In this document: in pieces, positions 6,792 through 12,560 of the stretch
Layout: the number at the start of each line of letters is the position of its first letter
Numbering within the stretch: the first letter of the stretch is position 1
Assembly: GCA_025998475.1 (NCBI GenBank)
Contig: BNVZ01000026.1
Span: 1 to 12,560 of the forward strand
From: Endomicrobiia bacterium
Lineage (GTDB): Bacteria; Elusimicrobiota; Endomicrobiia; Endomicrobiales; Endomicrobiaceae
DNA: 12,560 bases
Direction of reading: 5' to 3'
The notes under the pieces: generated by a model
Told to the model about the DNA's origin: nothing
Databases searched by the model: none
The model's input: only the letters and a program-made list of their open reading frames with translations
Made by a program: the position numbers and the translations under genes

Positions 6792-7859
6792 ATGCAAATG
6801 TCTAAAACTTATAGAATAGCTTTGCTGCCGGGCGACGGAACAGGTCCAGAAGTAATAAGAGAAGGGGTAAAAGTAATTGACGCGGTAGCAAAAAAGAATG
6901 ATTTTAAACTTGATTTTGTAAATTACGATATTGGCGGAGCAAGATATTTAAAAACAGGGGAAGTGCTTCCTGAAAGTATCGTAGAAGAATTTAAAAAGTT
7001 TGACTCCATGTATCTTGGCGCAATTGGACATCCTGATGTAAAACCTGGAATTCTTGAAAAAGGAATCCTCTTAAGACTTCGTTTTGACCTTGACCAGTAC
7101 ATTAATCTGCGTCCAGTTAAGCTTTATCCTAATGTTGAAACGCCTTTGAAAGATAAAAAACCTTCAGATATTGATATGGTTATGGTTCGTGAAAACACAG
7201 AAGGTCTGTACACGGGAGCAGGCGGATTTTTAAGAAAAGATACTCCTTACGAGGTAGCAACTCAAGAATCTATAAATACAAGATTTGGTGTTGAAAGATG
7301 CGTACGTTATGCGTTTGAGCTTACTAAAAAGAGAGCAAAAAACAATAAATTGACATTGTGCGGCAAAACTAATGTTTTAACTTATGCTTCAGATTTGTGG
7401 CAAAGAACTTTTAACGACATTGCGAAGGAATATGCCCAAATAAAAGGTGATTATGTAAATGTTGACGCAGCATGTATGTGGCTTGTCAAAAATCCCGAAT
7501 GGTTTGACGTAGTTGTTACAGATAATCTTTTCGGTGATATTATTACGGATTTGGCAGCAATGATTCAAGGTGGAATGGGCGTAGCAGCTGGGGGAAACAT
7601 CAACCCAGAAGGCGTATCAATGTTTGAGCCTATGGGAGGATCTGCACCCAAATATAACGGAATGAACATTATAAATCCTATAGCAACAATAAACGCAGGT
7701 GCCATGATGTTAGAAACACTTGGAGAATCAAAGGCCGCAAAAGATGTGGATAATGCTGTAGTAAAAGCTTTGGAATCAGGTAAAATTAAAAATATGTCTG
7801 CCGGGAAAATGGGTCTTTCAACAACGGAAGTTGGCGATTTAATAGCTTCTTACTTGTAA
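6792..7859 (+). CDS. leuB: 3-isopropylmalate dehydrogenase LeuB
   Basis: LeuB oxidatively decarboxylates 3-isopropylmalate to 2-oxoisocaproate with NAD in leucine synthesis. The 355-residue product carries PGDGTGPEV, the substrate motif [15 protein letters not shown], Tyr140 (GLYTG), Lys192 (GKTNV), the metal-binding [11 protein letters not shown] (Asp249, Asp253) and [11 protein letters not shown]. The form [10 protein letters not shown]...PYEVATQ is closer to the actinobacterial LeuB type than to the enteric RELTGGIYFG type. Homoisocitrate or tartrate dehydrogenases of the same fold are an alternative, but the LRP motif and leuD nearby favour LeuB. ATG 6792 follows AGGAGG (6779-6784) by seven bases; ATG 6798 is a second possibility. 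Together with leuD it likely forms an operon. Confidence 0.92.
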   Translation: MQMSKTYRIALLPGDGTGPEVIREGVKVIDAVAKKNDFKLDFVNYDIGGARYLKTGEVLPESIVEEFKKFDSMYLGAIGHPDVKPGILEKGILLRLRFDLDQYINLRPVKLYPNVETPLKDKKPSDIDMVMVRENTEGLYTGAGGFLRKDTPYEVATQESINTRFGVERCVRYAFELTKKRAKNNKLTLCGKTNVLTYASDLWQRTFNDIAKEYAQIKGDYVNVDAACMWLVKNPEWFDVVVTDNLFGDIITDLAAMIQGGMGVAAGGNINPEGVSMFEPMGGSAPKYNGMNIINPIATINAGAMMLETLGESKAAKDVDNAVVKALESGKIKNMSAGKMGLSTTEVGDLIASYL

Positions 7860-7860
7860 A

Positions 7861-7884
7861 GGCGCACAAAAATGTGTCTTTTTT
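7861..7884 (+). terminator. Probable intrinsic terminator of leuB
   Basis: Immediately after the leuB stop, GCACA and TGTGT pair around AAAA (with flanking G-T pairs and one C-C mismatch). A run of six T (7879-7884) follows. The stem is short, so efficiency may be low. Confidence 0.55.
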
Positions 7885-8142
7885 AAGCTAAAGTTACTAA
7901 ATCCATCGCAATGCCCCAACCGTAAGGTTTGGGAAAATTGCTAAGGTTTTTTGAAAAATAGTTTCACAAATCTACTACTTTTTGTGAGTGAATTTTTGCT
8001 TTTTTATTAAAAAGGATAAAGTTGGATTTGAGAATGACAAACCGTCTTGTTGTAATTATGGCGTGGTGTCCATTCCCGTAAAAGTAGGAATCCGAGTTTT
8101 TGTTTAGTTTTTAAAACATATAGAAACCAGGGGAAACACAAA
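7885..8142. other. leuB-asd gap with several hairpins
   Basis: No gene. Three inverted repeats follow one another: CCCAACC/GGTTTGGG (7915-7933, one bulge, GTAA loop), TCACAAA/TTTGTGA (7964-7987, then T-rich DNA, possibly a backup terminator) and a degenerate palindrome at 8072-8091 listed separately. AGGGG (8129-8133) nine bases before the asd ATG is the likely ribosome site. I see no recognisable lysine riboswitch or other known leader. Confidence 0.45.
8072..8091. repeat. Degenerate ATTCCCG-type extragenic palindrome
   Basis: ATTCCCGTAAAAGTAGGAAT is an imperfect palindrome. It resembles the common intergenic repeat with ATTCCCGC and GCGGGAAT arms around AAA. Only one copy is present here, so family membership is inferred. 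Confidence 0.35.
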
Positions 8143-9162
8143 ATGAAAAAGTATAAAGTAGCAATTGTAGGCGCAACGGGAGCGGTAGGACGTGAAATGG
8201 TCAAAATGCTTGAAAGCAGAAGCTTTCCTGTTGAAAGCATAAAATTTTTAGCTTCTGAGCGTTCTGCTGGTCAAAAGTTAGTATACAAGGATACAAAAGT
8301 AGCGGTTGAACTACTTACAAAGGATGGCGGTAAAAACATTGATATTGCTCTTTTCAGCGCAGGCTCGGATGTTTCTAAAGAATTTGCGCCTTTTTTTGCT
8401 GCAGACGGCTGTTTTGTTATAGATAATTCAAGCACATGGAGAATGGATAAGAACGTACCGTTGGTTGTCCCTGAAGTAAACCCTCATGATTTAAAAAAAG
8501 ACAAGAGAGTTATAGCAAATCCTAACTGCTCTACTATTCAAATGGTTGTAGCCTTAAAACCTTTGCATGACTTTGCAAAAATAAAAAGAGTTATTGTTTC
8601 AACATACCAATCTGTTTCAGGAGCAGGACAAAAAGGTATTAACGAGCTTACCGAACAGACAAAAGCTTGGGTTAGAGGGGAAACTTTACCTTTAGCAAGC
8701 AAGTTTCAATATCAAATAGCTTTTAATCTTATCCCTCAGATAGATGTTTTTACTGAAAATGGCTATACGAAAGAAGAAATGAAAATGACAAACGAAACAA
8801 AAAAAATTATGGGTGATGATTCAATAGAGGTAAGCGCTACATGTGTAAGAGTACCTATATTTCGTTCGCATTCAGAAAATGTATGGATTGAAACTGAAAA
8901 ATCAATATCACCTGTGCAGGCAAGAGAATTGTTAGCAAAAGCAGATGGAATTCAGCTTTTAGACGAACCTGAAAATAAAAAGTATCCTATGCCTTTATTT
9001 GCTGAAAATATGCAGACAACCTATATCGGGAGAATTCGTGCAGATATTTCAACGAAAAATAGTGCCTTAACGTTTTGGGTTGTATCTGACAATCTTTTAA
9101 AAGGTGCAGCATTAAACGCAGTCCAAATTGCAGAAACTCTTGTAAAAAATGAATTTGCTTAA
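8143..9162 (+). CDS. asd: Aspartate-semialdehyde dehydrogenase
   Basis: Asd reduces aspartyl-phosphate to aspartate semialdehyde with NADPH, the branch point to lysine/diaminopimelate, threonine and methionine. The 339-residue product has the usual length. It shows the nucleotide-binding GATGAVG (10-16), NSSTWRM, the nucleophile Cys129 in NPNCSTIQM, SVSGAGQKG around 157-165, and the substrate Arg236 plus catalytic His243 in RVPIFRSH. The ATG follows a modest AGGGG site. leuB lies 283 bases upstream behind a likely terminator, so asd probably has its own promoter. The next gene begins only nine bases downstream, so asd likely heads a two-gene transcript. Intact. Confidence 0.96.
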   Translation: MKKYKVAIVGATGAVGREMVKMLESRSFPVESIKFLASERSAGQKLVYKDTKVAVELLTKDGGKNIDIALFSAGSDVSKEFAPFFAADGCFVIDNSSTWRMDKNVPLVVPEVNPHDLKKDKRVIANPNCSTIQMVVALKPLHDFAKIKRVIVSTYQSVSGAGQKGINELTEQTKAWVRGETLPLASKFQYQIAFNLIPQIDVFTENGYTKEEMKMTNETKKIMGDDSIEVSATCVRVPIFRSHSENVWIETEKSISPVQARELLAKADGIQLLDEPENKKYPMPLFAENMQTTYIGRIRADISTKNSALTFWVVSDNLLKGAALNAVQIAETLVKNEFA

Positions 9163-9171
9163 GAAAATAGG

Positions 9172-11214
9172 ATGAAGATTTTAGTTGCTTTTGTGTTAAA
9201 AATAAAAAAAATTCTTAATAACAAATATGAAAATAATTTAAGATTAAAAATACAAATCTCGTTGTTCTACGTCATTCTACTTCTAATAATTTTTAGTTTA
9301 TCTCGTTTATTGTTCTGTATTGTTTATTGCGATACGTTCGCATCTTTGTCATTGTTGGAAAAAGCTAAGGCTTTTGTCTACGGGTTGCGGTTTGATATTT
9401 CAACCATAGGTGTTTTTATCGGTTTTTTTATAGCATTGATGTTTTTGCCAATATCAAAGAAACAAATTACTATAATAAAAATTTTTAATGTTTTAATGGC
9501 ACTTTCAACAATGTTAGTTGTATTGCTTTTGTGTGCAGATTTTTTTTACTTCCCTGAAGTTAAACGGCATATGACAGAAGAGCTTGTTTTGGCATGGATG
9601 GAAAGAAGTTTTATAATTCGATACGCTATAAGCAATTATTGGTGGGCACTATTAGTAGTGTTTGTATTAGTATTTTTAACAATTAAATTTACATCGAAAC
9701 TTATAAATACTGGGTTTACACCTCCTCCTTCAAAAAAATTACAGAGATATTCTTTAATCAAAAGTATGTCTATTTTTATTGGTGTAGCTTCATTGATAGT
9801 TGTAAGTGTAAGAGGTCGATTGGATAGGCGCCCTTTAAGCACAAACGATGTCTACAGAGTGACAAATAAAACAGAAGGCGCACAACTTATGTTAAATGGC
9901 ATATTTACGCAATATAGGTTGCTGCTATCAGAAAAAAGATACTATGATAATATTAACGATTATCCCACACATAAAGCCTTACAAAATGTTCAGCAACTTA
10001 TTTTAAGCCAAGGACAAACTATACCTGATAATAATTTTCCTTTAATGCGTCGAATTAAAATATCAAAAAAAACGTCCGAAAATTACAATGTTGCAATTAT
10101 TCTACTTGAAAGCTGGACACCGCGCTACATCGACTCTCTTAATGATAAAAATACAAAATACAACGTTACTCCAAATTTTGATGAAATAGTTAAGAATGGT
10201 ATAACTTTTTCAAATGCTTTTGCAGTGGGAAACAGGAGTTTGTTGGGATTATCAGCATCTTTTTCGGGAGTTCCTTTGTTGCCGGGAATGATATTTACAC
10301 ATAGTATAGATTTAATGAATAACAAGTCGGCCATGCCTGATGCATTCAACAAAAGAGGTTATTTTACAATGTATGTGCAATCATCGCAAAGGGACTCAGT
10401 GATGATGTGTTACGCAGCTAAAAATACGTTAAAAGTTCAGGAAAGTTATGGCAAAGAGGATATTCCACTTATTAAGAAATATCTAGCTGGTATTGATGAT
10501 GGATATGATTATGAAATGTTTGATTTTGCAGCTAAAAAAGCAACGCAATCTCACAAGAGAGGGCAGCCATTTTTTATTTATTTGTTTACAGGATCAACCC
10601 ATGTTCCTTTTGTCTCTACTACAAAAGAATTTGAAAAATATACTCCAAATACGCTTGAAAACAAGTATCTCAATAGCTTATATTATGCCGATTATTCAAT
10701 AAATCATTTTTTAGAAATAGCCAAAAAAGAAGGATTTTTCGACAACACCATATTCATTTTTATGGCAGATCATACGCAGAGATATACTTATGATGACAAT
10801 ACTATACAAACAGCGTTTAGAATTCCTTTTGTAATTTATGCCCCTAAAATTCTAAGTCCGCAAAAGATTGACTATACAGTTTCTCAGGTGGATTTAATAC
10901 CAACCCTATATCATCTTTTTGAAATAGAAGATGCTTTTTCAACTACAGGAACAAATGCTTTAGATAAAAACGCTAATCATTTTGCCTTAATATCAGATGG
11001 GGCGAATATAGCATTAGTGGAAGGAGACAATTACATAAAACACGACCGCAAAAGAGTGGTGCAATCATCTTTTAGCAACCATGACAGTAAAAAATTTAAA
11101 ACGATGCAAGAAACACTATTGTCTTTGGATAAATCTATTGTAGAACTTTTTAGAAAAAATAAGTGGTACAACCCCACAAACTGGATGGTGCACGTTGATA
11201 ATGCAGCTAAATAA
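9172..11214 (+). CDS. LtaS/OpgB-like membrane sulfatase-fold phosphotransferase
   Basis: The 680-residue protein has five predicted N-terminal membrane spans (about residues 28-52, 76-93, 103-125, 156-174, 199-215) and then a large extracytoplasmic alkaline-phosphatase/sulfatase-fold domain. Visible metal and active-site landmarks are Glu313 (ILLESW), Ser356 in GNRSLLGLS at the place where LtaS has its Thr nucleophile, His477 (GSTHVPF) and Asp533-His534 (ADHTQR). LtaS, phosphoglycerol transferase (OpgB) and related enzymes move phosphoglycerol or phosphoethanolamine from phospholipid onto envelope glycans or lipids. The actual acceptor cannot be read from sequence. It starts nine bases after asd with only a poor, very close GG before ATG, so translation may be coupled to asd. 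It looks intact. Family firm, substrate unknown. Confidence 0.88.
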   Translation: MKILVAFVLKIKKILNNKYENNLRLKIQISLFYVILLLIIFSLSRLLFCIVYCDTFASLSLLEKAKAFVYGLRFDISTIGVFIGFFIALMFLPISKKQITIIKIFNVLMALSTMLVVLLLCADFFYFPEVKRHMTEELVLAWMERSFIIRYAISNYWWALLVVFVLVFLTIKFTSKLINTGFTPPPSKKLQRYSLIKSMSIFIGVASLIVVSVRGRLDRRPLSTNDVYRVTNKTEGAQLMLNGIFTQYRLLLSEKRYYDNINDYPTHKALQNVQQLILSQGQTIPDNNFPLMRRIKISKKTSENYNVAIILLESWTPRYIDSLNDKNTKYNVTPNFDEIVKNGITFSNAFAVGNRSLLGLSASFSGVPLLPGMIFTHSIDLMNNKSAMPDAFNKRGYFTMYVQSSQRDSVMMCYAAKNTLKVQESYGKEDIPLIKKYLAGIDDGYDYEMFDFAAKKATQSHKRGQPFFIYLFTGSTHVPFVSTTKEFEKYTPNTLENKYLNSLYYADYSINHFLEIAKKEGFFDNTIFIFMADHTQRYTYDDNTIQTAFRIPFVIYAPKILSPQKIDYTVSQVDLIPTLYHLFEIEDAFSTTGTNALDKNANHFALISDGANIALVEGDNYIKHDRKRVVQSSFSNHDSKKFKTMQETLLSLDKSIVELFRKNKWYNPTNWMVHVDNAAK

Positions 11215-11350
11215 ACAGATTGCAGCGGCAGATATTGCTTAGCTGCCTAAACATGAGGAAAAGAAAATTAATTTCTTATTGCGCCGTTGCCACTTGCCAC
11301 GTATCAACCCACTTAAAAAGTTGATAAAAAGACCTTAAAAGGAAGTATAA
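11215..11350. other. Short non-coding stretch after the LtaS-like gene
   Basis: GCAGC/GCTGC (11222-11246) and TATCAAC/GTTGATA (11302-11326) form hairpins, but neither is followed by a T-run on the plus strand, so no terminator is called. The stretch probably includes the outer end of the IS110-type remnant that follows. Confidence 0.35.
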
Positions 11351-11497
11351 TTAGGCGTTCATATAAGACCTATCAAGGTAAAACTGTTTACAACAATTGT
11401 TAATAATGACTAATAATTTACGCATAACAGCAACAATAGCAAGCATTTTAAGTTTACCGTTACTTGTCAGTTTTTCATAAAAGGCTTTTAAGACATT
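11351..11497 (-). pseudogene. IS110-family transposase, C-terminal fragment
   Basis: The minus strand reads NVLKAFYEKLTSNGKLK, then MLAIVAVMRKLLVIINN, and a stop at 11351-11353. The pattern N-x-x-LKAFY-x-(R/K)L...GK-x-K-x-x-x-(V/I)A-x-MRKLL is the conserved end of IS110 (Transposase_20) transposases, which are about 320-400 residues. The fragment is cut at the AAT (Asn) codon by the IS5-like element. In the same frame on the far side of that element (12081-12117) the strand reads LYNAWFVLCN, which fits the segment just before LKAFY. The rest of the gene is missing. IS110 elements lack long terminal inverted repeats, so outer limits are unclear. Confidence 0.65.
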
Positions 11498-11541
11498 AGA
11501 CCTCTTGCATAACTAATATATAAAAGCACAATAGAAGTACT

Positions 11542-11967
11542 ATGAAACAGAAAAAGAAAGCATGTGGGTCGCGGGTGGAATGGGTTTAGGCGATTAATGG
11601 GAGTAAAGAAAGGGACGTTTGACAAAACAAAGGATAGCAAGGAGTAAGAAAAGAAAAAGGGGGAGTGGGTGAGCAAAGAGAAAATTGAGTATAGCAAAGA
11701 TGGTAAAGATGATGTTTTAGTACTTTAGGGCAATACCCAAACATATTGTCACTAGAGACAGCTACAATTTCAGCAAAAGTTGTGGATATAGACATAGAGT
11801 GCATTAATGAGTAGTGGGGAATCAACTAGATGGGAATAGGTATTGTTAAGGAAAACTAGTTATCGTAAGGAGACAATGTCAGCAAAAGTTGTGCATATAG
11901 GACTAAAAGCATGTAGAAGAAGCATTAATGAGTAGTGGAGAATATGCGTTAGATGGGAAAAGATTCA
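11542..11967 (+). pseudogene. IS5-family transposase, multiply frameshifted
   Basis: Across several frames the plus strand spells pieces of an IS5 (ISL2/IS427-like) transposase N-terminal half: GWNGFRRLMGVKKGTFDK (about 11565-11625), a KKKGxxVSK stretch (about 11650-11675), MVKMMF-YFRAIPKHIV with SYNFSKSCGYR (about 11700-11790), and EEALMSSGEYALDGKRF (about 11913-11967). These follow the family order F-R-R-L-x-G-V, D-x-x-L-M-x-L-x-Y-x-R-E-Y-R-T-x-x-H-I, Y-x-I-S-x-S-x-x-Y-R, V-E-x-x-L-x-x-S-G. At least three frame changes and several stops are needed. The C-terminal half with the remaining catalytic acids is absent. The family call is motif-based. Confidence 0.65.
11765..11961 (+). repeat. Imperfect internal direct duplication in the IS5-like element
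   Basis: Copy A (11765-11840) and copy B (11874-11961) share CAGCAAAAGTTGTG followed by ATATA, GCATTAATGAGTAGTGG, and AGATGGGAA in the same order. Copy B has 12 extra bases in its middle. Copy B keeps the better coding match to the transposase. Confidence 0.7.
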
Positions 11968-12117
11968 AAATAGTACAGAACAGATATATGTCACAAGATA
12001 CGCTTTGAATTGCAATTTAACTCAGGGTTCAGGTGTTTGTAATTTTGAATTTAACACTTAAGTTGTACAAGAGGTCTATTACATAAAACAAACCACGCAT
12101 TGTATAGGTTAGTATAG

Positions 12118-12213
12118 GTCAGACCAGATAAAAAGAAACAGCCAGCAGACATCAAAAAAGCACTAGCAATAAAGCAATACATTGGAGATAGAAATGAAAA
12201 ACAAAAAAAATAA
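12118..12213 (+). pseudogene. Gp49/HigB-like (RelE-superfamily) toxin, C-terminal fragment
   Basis: After a stop at 12115-12117 an open stretch of 31 codons reads DKKKQPADIKKALAIKQYI and ends GDRNEKQKK at a TAA (12211-12213). The pattern K-K-x(3)-P-x-x-(D/E)-I-x-x-A-x-x-x-K/R-x-x-Y is the usual C-terminal end of phage Gp49-like/HigB toxins, which are about 100-120 residues. Such toxin genes typically stand just upstream of, and overlap, an HTH antitoxin, exactly as here (20-base overlap with the next gene). The N-terminal two thirds are gone and the left border coincides with IS-derived DNA. Function is surely lost. Identification is moderate because the fragment is short. Confidence 0.5.
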
Positions 12214-12547
12214 CTTTAACTTCACAGCAGATGATATAAAACCTATTCACAAAGATTTTTCAGATTTTTATGCAGACCATTTGAAAAATAAGCCTTCTGA
12301 AATAAAGCATTATAAGGAGCAACTCGTTAGGGATTTTAACAAAACAAAAGACGCTCAAGTATTTTTAGAAGGATTAAAAACAATAGCGATAGCGGAAGGC
12401 AAAATCAAAGAATTGGCAAAAAATGCAAAAGTAGAAAGAACAAGCGTATTAAGAACGCTATCAAAAAATCATAGTCCGTCTTTCGAAAACGCAATGTCAT
12501 TTGCAAGCGATTTAGGGATATGTCTTGCAATAGCCAAGATAACATAA
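12194..12547 (+). CDS. HigA-like antitoxin / addiction-module antidote HTH protein
   Basis: The 117-residue product has a charged N-terminal half and a helix-turn-helix at about residues 68-105 (IAIAEGKIKELAKNAKVERT then SVLRTLSKN). The pattern F-L-x-x-L-x-x-I-A-x-A-x-G-x-I-x-x-L-A-K is typical of addiction-module antidote proteins paired with Gp49/HigB-like toxins. Such proteins bind the toxin and repress their own operon. ATG 12194 was chosen because GGAG (12184-12187) lies six bases before it; TTG 12182 is an in-frame alternative without such a site. The frame is intact up to the stop at 12545-12547, while the toxin upstream is reduced to a tail, so the protein is an orphan antitoxin in this window. 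Confidence 0.75.
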   Translation: MKNKKNNFNFTADDIKPIHKDFSDFYADHLKNKPSEIKHYKEQLVRDFNKTKDAQVFLEGLKTIAIAEGKIKELAKNAKVERTSVLRTLSKNHSPSFENAMSFASDLGICLAIAKIT

Positions 12548-12560
12548 TTTAGCCCTTTTA

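Larger units (their letters stand above)
11498..12077 (+). mobile_element. Decayed IS5-like insertion element (580 bp)
   Basis: The ends AGACCTCTTGCATAAC (11498-11513) and GTTGTACAAGAGGTCT (12062-12077) are inverted repeats matching at 14 of 16 positions. They are flanked by ATT on both sides (11495-11497 and 12078-12080), which looks like a 3-bp target duplication, although TA ends one base further in are an alternative reading. The element is shorter than a usual IS5-family copy of about 0.8-1.3 kb and encloses a frameshifted transposase with an internal duplication. It landed inside the IS110-type remnant. It cannot move by itself. Confidence 0.75.

Noticed and set aside
11488-11825. Two minus-strand open frames over the IS5-like element
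   Set aside because: They run opposite to the recognisable transposase pieces; their low-complexity Ser/Phe/Leu content is the complement of A/G-rich coding sequence.
1-12560. CRISPR arrays, tRNA or rRNA genes, phage operons, defence islands
   Set aside because: I saw no spaced identical repeats, cloverleaf-like segments or clusters of defence-type genes anywhere in the window.

Overview
The window looks like a slice of a reduced, AT-rich bacterial chromosome. Intact housekeeping genes are separated by long gaps full of decayed genes and insertion-sequence scraps. Gene content (folate C1 metabolism, leucine and aspartate-family amino-acid synthesis, an M42 peptidase, an LtaS/OpgB-like membrane sulfatase-fold enzyme) plus heavy pseudogenization would suit a host-restricted lineage such as an Elusimicrobiota/Endomicrobium-type gut-protist symbiont. 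That taxonomic suggestion is inference from style and remembered protein flavour, not from a database search.

Left part (1-3571, mostly minus strand). The left edge carries the 5' end of a decayed IS200/IS605-type transposase with a strong hairpin just upstream of it. Then comes a minus-strand cluster transcribed right to left: M42 aminopeptidase (2522-3571), a WalJ/YycJ-type metallo-beta-lactamase-fold gene overlapping it by 4 bases (1699-2525, broken near its 3' end by what looks like a 2-base TA duplication), a 306-base gap, and folD (526-1392).

Middle (3572-6043). About 1.25 kb of decaying DNA includes a clear remnant of an M48/Ste24-type membrane protease whose zinc motif is destroyed, an 18-bp tandem duplication, and two doubtful small reading frames. 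A plus-strand polytopic membrane protein (4844-5701) follows, with a second, 24-bp coding tandem duplication.

Biosynthetic part (6044-11214, plus strand). leuD and leuB encode the small subunit of isopropylmalate isomerase and isopropylmalate dehydrogenase. The C-terminal end of an FkbM-family methyltransferase, itself frameshifted, is wedged between them. No leuC is visible in the window. A candidate terminator and several hairpins lie between leuB and asd (aspartate-semialdehyde dehydrogenase). A full-length five-TM LtaS-like enzyme follows asd by 9 bases.

Right end (11215-12560). This is a nested wreck. An IS110-type transposase C-terminus is split by a 580-bp IS5-like element with matching inverted ends and a 3-bp ATT duplication. 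The element contains a shredded transposase and an internal duplication. To its right lie the last ~30 codons of a Gp49/HigB-like toxin and an intact HigA-like antitoxin. Successive insertions seem to have removed the toxin and left the antitoxin gene.

I see no CRISPR array, tRNA, rRNA or clearly new multi-gene system. The interest lies in the gene-decay archaeology.
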